A stretch of DNA of 64,000 bases from Liolophura sinensis. Its lineage: Eukaryota > Mollusca > Polyplacophora > Chitonida > Chitonidae. Position 1 is the first letter of the stretch; each line of letters starts with the position of its first letter. The position numbers and the translations under genes are program-made. Under the pieces are notes generated by a model that saw only the letters and a program-made list of their open reading frames with translations, was not told the DNA's origin and searched no databases. Positions 46,591-55,851 of the stretch are shown here, in pieces. The stretch is from assembly GCF_032854445.1 (NCBI RefSeq), contig NC_088303.1:20965501-21029500 (forward strand), read 5' to 3'.

Positions 46591-48712
46591 AAGCTCAGTT
46601 TATGTGTTCCCTATTTGTGTAAGGTAAGTGATGGACAAGAAACTTCGTGTATGTGTTCCCTATTTGTGTAAGGTAAGTGATGGCCAAGAAACTTCATGTA
46701 TGTGTTCCCTAGTTGTGTAAGGTAAGTAATGGCCAAGAAACTTCATGTATGTGTGCCCTATTTGTGTAATGTATGTGATGGCCAAGAAACTTCATGTATG
46801 TGTGCCCTATTTGTGTAAGGTATGTGATGGCCAAGAAACTTCATGTATGTGTGCCCTATTTGTGTAAGGTATGTGATGGCCAAGAAACTTCACGTATGTG
46901 TGCCCCATTTGAGTAAGGTATGTGATGGCCAAGAAATGTCACGTATGCATGCCCTATTTGTGTAAGGTAAGTGATGGCCAAGAAACTTCATGTATGCGTG
47001 CCCCATTTGTGTAAGGTAAGTGATGGCCAAGAAACTTCATGTATGCGTGCCCTGTTTGTGTAAGGTAAGTGATGGCCAAGAAACTTCACGTATGCGTGCC
47101 CTGTTTGTGTAAGGTAAGTGATGGCCAAGAAAGTTCATGTATGCGTGCCCCGTTTGTGTAAGGTAAGTGATGGCCAAGAAACTTCACGTATGCATGCCCT
47201 GTTTGTGTAAGGTAAGTGATGGCCAAGAAACTTCGTGTATGTGTGCCCTATTTGTGTAAGGTAAGTGATGGCCAAGAAACTTCATGTATGCGTGCCCTAT
47301 TTGTGTAAGGTAAGTGATGGCCAAGAAACTTCACGTATGTGTGCCCTATTTGTGTAAGGTAAGTGATGGCCAAGAAACTTCATGTATGCGTGCCCTATTT
47401 GTGTAAGGTAAGTGATGGCCAAGAAACTTCACGTATGTGTGCCCTATTTGTGTAAGGTAAGTGATGGCCAAGAAAGTTCATGTATGCATGCCCTATTTGT
47501 GTAAGGTATGTGATGGCCTAGAGCCTTCACGTATGCGTGCCCTATTTGTGTAAGGTAAGTGATGGCCAAGAAACTTCATGTATGCGTGCCCTATTTGTGT
47601 AAGGTAAGTGATGGCCAAGAAACTTCACGTATGTGTGCCCTATTTGTGTAAGGTAAGTGATGGCCAAGAAAGTTCATGTATGTGTGCCCTATTTGTGTAA
47701 GGTAAGTGATGGCCAAGAAACTTCACGTATGCATGCCCTATTTGTGTAAGGTAAGTGATGGCCAAGAAACTTCATGTATGCGTGCCCTATTTGTGTAAGG
47801 TAAGTGATGGCCAAGAAACTTCACGTATGTGTGCCCTATTTGTGTAAGGTAAGTGATGGCCAAGAAAGTTCATGTATGCGTGCCCTATTTGTGTAAGGTA
47901 AGTGATGGCCTAGAGCCTTCACGTATGCGTGCCCTATTTGTGTAAGGTAAGTGATGGCCAAGAAACTTCATGTATGCGTGCCCTATTTGTGTAAGGTAAG
48001 TGATGGCCAAGAAACTTCACGTATGTGTGCCCTATTTGTGTAAGGTAAGTGATGGCCAAGAAACTTCATGTATGCGTGCCCTATTTGTGTAAGGTAAGTG
48101 ATGGCCAAGAAACTTCACGTATGCATGCCCTATTTGTGTAAGGTAAGTGATGGCCAAGAAACTTCATGTATGCGTGCCCTATTTGTGTAAGGTAAGTGAT
48201 GGCCAAGAAACTTCACGTATGTGTGCCCTATTTGTGTAAGGTAAGTGATGGCCAAGAAAGTTCATGTATGCGTGCCCTATTTGTGTAAGGTAAGCGATGG
48301 CCTAGAGCCTTCACGTATGCGTGCCCTATTTGTGTAAGGTAAGTGATGGCCTAGAAACTTCACGTATGCCTGCCCTATTTGTGTAAGATAAGTGATGGCC
48401 AAGAAACTTCACGTATGCCTGCCCTATTTGTGTAAGATAAGTGATGGCCAAGAAACTTCACGTATGCCTGCCCTATTTGTGTAAGATAAGTGATGGCCAA
48501 GAAACTTCACGTATGCGTGCCCTATTTGTGTAAGGTAAGTGATGACCAAGAAACTTCACGTATGCCTGCCCTATTTGTGTAAGATAAGTGATGGCCAAGA
48601 AACTTCACATATGCGTGCCCTATTTGTGTAAGATAAGTGATGGCCAAGAAACTTCACATATGCGTGCCCTATTTGTGTAAGGTAAGTGATGGCCAAGAAA
48701 CTTCATGTAAGT
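46591..48712. repeat. 49-bp satellite array, about 43 units, with 392-bp higher-order period
   Basis: The unit reads AAGAAACTTCATGTATGCGT then GCCCTATTTGTGTAAGGTAA and GTGATGGCC. Marker variant TAGAGCC occurs at 47519, 47911 and 48303, exactly 392 bp (8 units) apart, and the variants between the markers recur in nearly the same order. Edge units at both ends are more diverged or of separate subtypes. It lies just beyond the 3' end of sigmar1. Confidence 0.95.
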
Positions 48713-49155
48713 CTACATGAAAAAAAGCCCCTGCAATCAAGCATTAGCAAGTTTATAGCTATCCTGTCCAACTTTATTTTTCACAACTGGCCATTAAATG
48801 TGTCAATGATGTGATTATGTTATATTGACCGTATGAATGTACATGAAAACTAAGTAAATGATTTGTCACAACCTGAGACATTCTACCATGTCACAGACAT
48901 GTACCCTCACATATGCTCCTCAGCATCACTGTGACCCTAAAAAAGCTTTAAAAAACATATCCCTGATAAGTTGATTTTTTAGAAAGCTACTGCACCCCTA
49001 AAATGTCTCATTGTCCCTTTTTCATTCAGAAACAATACAAACAGATATGCAGTGAAAAATTGCCACCCTGCCCCCTTTTTTGAGGAAATTACCAATGCCC
49101 TGTGTCCCTTCTGATTTCTTGCTAGGGGTCAGAATCCAACACTATTCCGTTTTCG
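48713..49155 (-). other. sigmar1 3' untranslated region and flank
   Basis: Non-coding. A minus-strand AATAAA lies at 48779-48774, 377 bases after the sigmar1 stop, so the transcript probably ends just before the 49-bp satellite. Confidence 0.55.
48774..48779 (-). promoter_or_regulatory. Candidate sigmar1 polyadenylation signal
   Basis: AATAAA read on the minus strand, the first canonical hexamer found downstream of the sigmar1 stop. Confidence 0.45.
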
Positions 49156-49400
49156 TCACAATGCATTCTTAATTACATTTTTAAAATCAACCCAGAGAAA
49201 GCCTGTCTCTTGTAGCAGAGCTCTAATATACACCCTCAGCACATAGTACATGGTAAGGAAGTCCTGGGTACTGAATATCGTGTCTGATAGTCCAAATCCA
49301 AGCGTAGAAGGGATGAACCCACGCCCATACTCCACCATCCATGTACCCTCAGCCCAGGAGACCGCTGCCACATCCCCCCACACATGCAACACTGTATCAC
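49156..49400 (-). CDS. sigmar1: sigmar1 exon 4 and stop
   Basis: Residues 143-223: [40 protein letters not shown] and [20 protein letters not shown], including E166 and the two C-terminal amphipathic helices. TGA at 49158-49156. Confidence 0.95.
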
Positions 49401-51279
49401 CTGTGGGTGGAAAAGCAGGGAGAAAGAAATGTGGTAGCACCAGTAAGTACAAAGTGTCTCAGGTCATGTATAACAATATTATATTGCATAGTGTTTTAGT
49501 GAGGAAGCCAGTATGTGCTGGACTTGAACTCACAGCGACCGCACTTGTGAGAGGCTCCTGGGTCCTTACACTGCCCTAGCTCACTAACCAACTACGCCAC
49601 GGAGGCACTCTAATTTTTGGTGAGATTTGGCACTTATATTTATTAATGTCCATCTATTTGATAGATTATTAACTTGTCTTCACAAAAGAAACTTTTTGCA
49701 ACAATATGTCTTATACTGTATTATTAGTTACATGGTTACTGAGTGACACGATATGGAAATATATGGTGTCAGTAACCCTACTATTGGGCAAGGTGTCAGA
49801 TGAGGATATGCATCCACATTTTATCACGAAGTAACAATGTAACAAATTTATTCTGCAAAAAACCCATCAATTCAGTGCTAAACACCGATGTATAGGTGGA
49901 TCGCAATGTAACCATTTTTCAAAACCGACAAAGAGAGACAACACAATCAGCAGAGACACTTGACATCAGTTGCAGGATATGGGAATATACACATCCCCCT
50001 GTAGTGCCCTTTGTTTTTACCTGGTTTGTAGACAACATTACTCAACTCTCCTTCCTTCCACTGCATGAATGAGCCCGTCACTATTGTGTCCGAAATATTT
50101 GCCCAGTAGCGCCCTAGGGAAGAAATACACATGATTCAATTCCTTGGTGTCATAAATGCATAAACTGTCTACATGCTATGTACAGATAACACAAGATAAA
50201 AGAGATTTTTGTACGAGTTGCCTGGAACAGGTGGTTTGATTTAAGTTATCAGTAATAAACTGTGCAAGGGAAATCCCAGTAGCTGGGTTGGCATCAATAT
50301 CTGAATATCTGAGGATGTGTTGGTCTGTATGTATAGAAGATATACATGACAGAAGATAAGGGTATAATACCTGAATGTCCTGAAGTGGGAACAGCAGTAC
50401 CAAACAACAGGACATATTCTGTCAGAGAGGCATGTAGCAGACAGAAGGAACCCATCCAGCCCCCAGCATTGATGAACACCCACTCGATGTGTTCAGGAGG
50501 TAAGATGTGACCTGGGTAGCGCTGTCGAAAGGTTTGTATTATTTTCTTGAATGAAGCTTTCACATCAGTAGTGCCTGTGAACAGAAAAGAATAGATGTAT
50601 ATAAATATAAATTAATGCTTCATGTTATAAATTTCATTTTTCAATTTCAATAATTGCATGATTAATGATATACTGCAGATAAATATTGCGAGGTTAGGTG
50701 AGGTGAGGTTGGGTGGGGTGAGGTGAGGTGAGGTGAGGTTTGGTGAGGTGAGGTTTGGTGAGGTGAGGTGAGGTGAGGTGAGGTTGGGGGAATACAATAC
50801 TGCCCGATCCTAACAGTATACTCTATACGTCCATTTTCATCAGCTTCTGATATACGTTTACGTTAACTGAACTACCTTTCTATGTTTTAAGATACTGTAT
50901 TAATATTAATATTTAGGACTATCTGTTCATTTGGAGCCACATATAAGTATTCAGAAATGTGTTAAATCTTCAAATATTCCTTGGTAATGGTGTGGAGGTT
51001 GCGTACTCAGCAAGCTGGCCCCTGCTATAACAACTCATATGAGTGGTGTAGTCAGGAAAGTTTGCTGATGTACAAGAAGGTCTTCTCACTTCAAACTGCT
51101 GTTTGTTCACCGTGAATTTCAGTTACGCCTACATGTATAAGTAACTTACCAACATGTTTCCGCGCTATCGAGGCTACAGCTTCTTCATCGAACAAATATG
51201 ATTTCCTTTCTAACCAGTACTGAATAGAAAAAATACAAATCACCACAAAAATAAGCAACTTAGCAATAAAGCGCAACAT
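49156..51279 (-). CDS. sigmar1: Sigma non-opioid intracellular receptor 1, four exons, 223 aa
   Basis: Sigma-1 receptor is an ER membrane chaperone and ligand-binding protein enriched at mitochondria-associated membranes, related to fungal sterol isomerase ERG2. Exons: 51279-51150, 50574-50371, 50113-50021, 49400-49156, all phase 1 junctions. The 223 residues equal the human length. An N-terminal membrane helix (about 4-22, [17 protein letters not shown]) precedes the cupin-like barrel with [30 protein letters not shown] and [21 protein letters not shown]120 (NISDTI) and E166 (MVEYGRG) match human ligand-site D126 and E172, both with an offset of six. An in-frame TAA sits 18 bases before the ATG. 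The sequence shows no operon or overlap with neighbours. Confidence 0.96.
49507..49606 (-). mobile_element. SINE head fragment in sigmar1 intron 3
   Basis: The tRNA-like half only, read in reverse: GGACTTGAACTCACAGCGAC, GAGAGGCTCCTGGGTCCTTA and CCACGGAGGC. The body is missing. Confidence 0.75.
50021..50113 (-). CDS. sigmar1: sigmar1 exon 3
   Basis: Residues 112-142, [20 protein letters not shown] then [11 protein letters not shown], including ligand-site residue D120. The acceptor is CCCTAG and the donor GTAAAA. Confidence 0.95.
50371..50574 (-). CDS. sigmar1: sigmar1 exon 2: start of the ligand-binding barrel
   Basis: Residues 44-111, with [20 protein letters not shown] and [15 protein letters not shown]. 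The acceptor is TTCACAG; the donor is GTATTA, weaker than usual. Confidence 0.95.
50690..50788. repeat. (AGGTG)n simple repeat in sigmar1 intron 1
   Basis: About 20 units of GAGGT/TGAGG type with a few GTTGGG variants. The minus-strand open frame across it is an artefact. Confidence 0.9.
51150..51279 (-). CDS. sigmar1: sigmar1 exon 1: membrane helix
   Basis: Residues 1-43 and the first base of G44: the N-terminal hydrophobic helix and [20 protein letters not shown]. The ATG is preceded by AAA and an in-frame TAA. The donor is GTAAGT. Confidence 0.94.
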
Positions 51280-51866
51280 TTTCTCACATGAGTTTTACTC
51301 GCGACGACAAAGTGAGGACATCTTGGCGGGCAATCTTGGTTATCTCCCTTAGAACACAAAACTTGTTCTAAGTTCGTATCAGCTATGGGCTATCCCCATG
51401 CACCCACCGAAACAATCTCCTGTGTCATCGTACGATAGCATCGATGTGAAGAGTGAAACAAGGATGCCTCGACCGTTGTCATGTGAAGCCATCGTGCAGA
51501 AAACCTATCCTACAGGAATTATGGTCGCTAATTCCAATATAGCCTGAGCAGAAAAGTGTATACTACTTGTAAAAGAAAATATAGGGCATAATTTTGTTCA
51601 GACCACGAGGAAATAGAAACGTGAAATTTGCTAAGTACACAATATCGATGGATAATAGACATTTCTGAAGCGACCATACATATATGTGTTGATATAGGCC
51701 TACAAGGGGTGGTTTGTCTCCACTGTTGCGAGAATCAACAGCTAGTTACTACCATCAAAACTGAATCAATGTATGAGTGCATTCTCTCGTCTCTACCAAC
51801 TTAATCAACCAATCAACCAATGAGACTGCGAAAATGTTATACTTGGCTCTACTTATCAAAAGCATT

Positions 51867-52126
51867 AAGAGATCTCCGTGGCCGAGTGGTTGGTGTGCCA
51901 GCGCGGCGCACTGACTCAGGATTCTCCCACAGATGCGACAGATGTGAGGTAAAGTCCAGCACATGCGGGTTTTATCTCCGGTCGTACATGGGAAGGTTTC
52001 TAGCAACCTGCGGATGGTCATGGGTTTTTCCCGGAAACCACAATGATGGCCGCCGCTGTCGTAAGCTTCTTGAGTAAGTAAGCTTCTACGGCATGAAACA
52101 TCAATCAAATAAATAAATAAATAAAT
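51867..52126 (+). mobile_element. Full-length SINE with (AAAT)n tail and 9-bp target duplication
   Basis: Head GATCTCCGTGGCCGAGTGGT, body CCGGTCGTACATGGGAAGGT, CAACCTGCGGATGGTCATGG, then CATCAATCAAATAAATAAAT tail. AAAAGCATT lies at 51858-51866 and 52127-52135. Confidence 0.9.
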
Positions 52127-52370
52127 AAAAGCATTGTAAAACAACATATCACAACATATTAACCAATATAAATAAATAAATCAGTCCCAGTCTTGCGTTT
52201 GTCCATCGATCCAATATGCCTCATCTGAATGTATTCTAGTATTGCAGAAGATTGTTCTATTAAATGAACTTCCGACAACACAAATATTCTATTACTTCAG
52301 CATGATCATTCTTTTAGACTAATATTATGTTGAATACGACAGAATATTATGTTATAATTACAGAATTATT

Positions 52371-52462
52371 AGTGTGTAACCTGTTATCTATTAATGTCTA
52401 ACTTGTTATCTATTAATATGTAAATTGTTGTCTATTAATGTGTAACTTTTTATCTATTATAA
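52371..52462. repeat. 24-bp tandem repeat, about four units
   Basis: Units of the form GTGTAACCTGTTATCTATTA plus ATGT with small changes. Confidence 0.8.
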
Positions 52463-52599
52463 TGTTTAAAGCATCCCAATATAGGTGACATGCGAGAAAA
52501 TGAAGTATTGTAAAGGTGACTGCTGAAGTTTACTGCTTCAAACATGAAAAGACGATCGTTTCCATGTGAATAAGATGCTTATGTTTTCAGTCGTCGTGA

Positions 52600-52710
52600 T
52601 ACACTAGACAAGGGTTCAAACCCGGTCTTGGGCAGCGGGTTTGTGGATTCCTCCACTCTAACTGCTCGTATGACCTTGGTGTCAGTAGGTTGTTGGCGAC
52701 GCTCGTGTAA
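52600..52710 (+). repeat. Possible second tRNA-derived repeat
   Basis: GACAAGGGTTCAAACCCGGT resembles a tRNA B box but no full cloverleaf is present. It is followed by TGGATTCCTCCACTCTAACT. One copy only in the window, so the family assignment is weak. Confidence 0.3.
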
Positions 52711-53052
52711 CCGTTTATGCGTATAATCTAACGTTCGCTGAAAACCACTTGTCTTCCACCAATATGGTGTGGATATATCTACGTCGTATACATACAGAAG
52801 TTCATCGGGAACTTGCCAAATATTGGTGGATTGCCCAATAGGAACTCCTCAACACATGAAACTGACAGCGATTGTATATCGGTAAGTGAAATATTCTTGA
52901 GTACATGCCTAAACAATGATGAACTAAGTATAATAAAATATAACCAACATTGCTGGCACCTGTCACGCCGTCGCGAAAGCTAAACGTGTGATCCGTGACA
53001 AAGGCGCCAGGTTTTAGTCTTGGTAAAACTGCATGTTTGGGAACTAAATGAC

Positions 53053-53170
53053 GCATTTGTGAGTGAGTGAGTGAGTGAGTGAGTGCTTGGGGTTTAACGT
53101 CGTACTCAACAATTTTTCAGTCATATGACGACGAGACGTATTTGCGACCACTACGTCTATATAGCGTATA
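53053..53170 (+). repeat. GTGA-headed dispersed repeat
   Basis: (GTGA)7 followed by GGGGTTTAACGTCGTACTCA and CAGTCATATGACGACGAGAC. The 3' block resembles dispersed repeats I know from molluscs. It differs from the main SINE family except for the shared GTCGTACTCA core. Confidence 0.55.
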
Positions 53171-53430
53171 CATATAACTCCAGTGCCAGGTGCATCACTA
53201 GGCACGTGCGATTTGTACAGTCATTTTGATTTAATTTGTCGACTTTCCACCCGTTTATGGAAAGGTCTGTTAAACCTTTGAACAAATGTACCGGTATGCC
53301 AGGAGGTCTGTTTTACTTCGTAGACCGCAAGCTCCTAACAAAACAAAAACAAAACAAAAACAAATGACTGAGCTATTCCAAAGGTAGATTTGGGTCTGAG
53401 ATGGCGTGGAGTTTAAAAACCGGTATGCTT

Positions 53431-53585
53431 AACACCTTGTCTCAAGCAGTGAAGATTTTAAAAACCGACAGGCCAAACACCTTGTCTCAAGCAGTGAAGA
53501 TTTTAAAAACCGACAGGCCAAACACCTTGTCTCAAGCAGTGAAGATTTTAAAAACCGACAGGCCAAACACCTTGTCTCAAGCATT
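53431..53585 (+). repeat. 45-bp minisatellite, 3.4 units
   Basis: Units start at 53431, 53476, 53521 and 53566. The 45-bp length equals 15 codons, so the open frame here repeats NTLSQAVKILKTDRP. There is no signal for a real gene. Confidence 0.92.
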
Positions 53586-54218
53586 GATCATAGAGTTAAC
53601 TGAATACTGTATCGTTTTTCTTGACGTATGTATGTGTATACATATTGCAATCTACGTACCGTACATTAAAGTGAATGTGCTAAATTAGACCCAACCGTAC
53701 GTCCGTACTGTAGTTTCAGTCTTTAGAAAAATTTAACAATTCATTACATTGGTCAAGTTTTTGTTATACTGTGTTTGATATTAAGCTTCTGACGTGGTTG
53801 CATGTCCAAACCCAAGTCATGCGGATGGATGAGGTAGTTTTCTTCCGGACTCCTCGTGGTAGACTCCACAAACAACAATCGCATTAGACAAATGACTAAA
53901 TGTGCATATATGTCGCTGAAAACTCAGTGAAAACCAGCAAACAATTAAGAATTTTACAATGCAGACCTGTAATCGACTTTTGCTCTCGTTTTTCCTCGAC
54001 CTATAATGCTATACAAATACAAAAACGTCATATATTCATACTTCTAGTCTCCTCGGTATTAAAGGACTTAATCTATACGGCGAGTCTGTGTACAGAATAT
54101 CGTCTTTGGTGTTCAGCACTATGTTAAACTCAGGCAGGAGACATGCTTTTGGATCACTCTGATGTATGAAGACACCGTTTTAATGTCGGAAGATAGTTAA
54201 CGAAATCTTATATATGTC

Positions 54219-54355
54219 TATTTATTTGATTGGTGTTTTACGCCGTACTCAATAATATTTCACTTATACGACGACGGTCAGCATTATAATGGAGGGAAAG
54301 CCGGCAGAGCCCGGAGGAAACTTTTGACCATCAACACGTTGCTGAAACAAAATCT
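54219..54355 (-). mobile_element. SINE 3' part
   Basis: Reverse of the family: TTGATTGGTGTTTTACGCCG, TACTCAATAATATTTCACTT, GACGACGGTCAGCATTATAA, GGCAGAGCCCGGAGGAAAC. The head is absent. Confidence 0.8.
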
Positions 54356-55469
54356 TATTAACAGAGAACTGGTAGAGCTTGACTCTGGACGTTACGCCTG
54401 GACAAAGCTCTTTGCCACTTTAGTCAAAATATGCGTGACAAATAATTTATAAATGAAGTCAGTTTCTTAATCATCCTTAAATATAGTGCGCACTATATAT
54501 AAACGGGTTTCTTAGAAGTCCCCACCCACCCCCACCCCCCCACCCCCACCATCTCCGATCAATCAAAAAAAAAAATTCTATTAATTCACCTACATAAACC
54601 AGAGACAAAGCAACAATAGCTAAATTCCCAAATGTTATGCGAGTATACCTTTTGACTTTAGAGGCAATGTTAGATCGTGCAACAGGGAATCAGTGTACGT
54701 TATGTTATGAAATATGCTCAGTATGTAGCTGTATGATCTACTTAATAGGACAAGCAGTGCAAAAGCATGCTGAACAAACTTTTTTTCAAACGATATCATA
54801 AAAGAACAAAGTCAAAGACATTAATACAAGGACTAGCCAACAAAGAGTGTTTTATTTCGTGGGCAATGGCCGCTAGAAATGTTCGAGGGAGAGAAAAAGA
54901 AAGATTGTATATAGTTATTTATTGTTTTTACTTTGTAACACAAAATGCTTTGGAAATCCCAGCGGGGAATCGGTTTCCATGAACTGCCACCATACCACAA
55001 CCTTGGCCATAAATGCCGAATGTGTTTGACACAAGACACATGCCATGGTAGTCGTTATTCTTTTCCGGAAATCTCTTCCGGATATCTTCAGGTTTTAAAC
55101 TTCTTAAACGTCTCTTCCGTAACCTCAAACATGCACGCCTGTTTTGCGGAAACTGTTCTCCCTTTTCTCAGTACAATGCTGATGTGGCCAAATTCTAACT
55201 GTTTTTTTTATTTAAAATTGAACTATGTTCACCATGAGTTTCCATAACACGGGTACCTTCCATCGTGTCTAAACAATCTAGCCTTGTATTCATGAATAAA
55301 TCGTTACAGCTCAACGCAACATTGGCAGTTTTACATGCAGCCTGTTTTTGTCGACGCCTTAAATGACCTGTACTGCTACAACAGTAGCTGACCGAGACAC
55401 CGAGCCGATTAGGTGAGGGTTTATAATGGTTAAATAAAGATCCACATTTGGCAACAAGAATAATGCTTT

Positions 55470-55475
55470 TTTATT
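55470..55475 (-). promoter_or_regulatory. Candidate polyadenylation signal of the neuropeptide gene
   Basis: AATAAA on the minus strand, about 210 bases after the stop at 55684. Confidence 0.45.
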
Positions 55476-55683
55476 TAAATATCGGAGAGTCCGGGTCCAT
55501 CACAAATGTATAAGAGTCACTTAACAGTGAAGTCAGTCACTTGATTTCGCTTCCATTATGACATTACCTTTTGGGTTGATTAAGTTAATATGAAAACTGT
55601 ATACGATATCATTACAGATGAACATTTCTAAGATATAAATGGACAGTGATCAACAACATAAACATGTATGGCCAGTCTGTTGT

Positions 55684-55851
55684 CTAGTAGCATGTTATGG
55701 AGCTGAAGTAGCAGGCCGTCACGTAGCCTCTTTTCCTCTTCATGTTGGAGAGTTCTTCATCCGTGGCCCCCAGATCCCGGTACGTCTGCTCCACCGTGTC
55801 CAGCAAGCGGTGCATCAGTCGGTTGATCGCTAACTTCTGTTGCGACATCTC
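55684..55851 (-). CDS. Neuropeptide precursor exon 2: spacer and mature cyclic peptide
   Basis: EMSQQKLAINRLMHRLLDTV, then EQTYRDLGATDEELSNM, KRKR and GYVTACYFSSITCY with stop TAG. Only the opposite strand shows a long open frame here, which hides this exon. The acceptor is GTTTTAG. Confidence 0.87.
   Translation of the reverse strand, partial: EMSQQKLAINRLMHRLLDTVEQTYRDLGATDEELSNMKRKRGYVTACYFSSITCY

Larger units (their letters stand above)
51280..55469. other. Intergenic region between sigmar1 and the neuropeptide gene
   Basis: The first 250 bases have several CpGs and probably hold the sigmar1 promoter. The remainder carries SINEs (51867-52126, 54219-54355 and a scrap near 52880-52915), a 24-bp repeat (52371-52462), a GTGA-headed repeat (53053-53170), a 45-bp repeat (53431-53585) and a C/A-rich tract near 54520-54550. 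No gene recognised. Confidence 0.65.

Noticed and set aside
46591-48712. Regular direct repeats reminiscent of a CRISPR array
   Set aside because: Units abut directly with no unique spacers, and the context is an intron-rich animal genome; it is a satellite.
55639-55833. 64-aa plus-strand open frame
   Set aside because: It is the complement of neuropeptide exon 2; the minus strand carries the meaningful protein.
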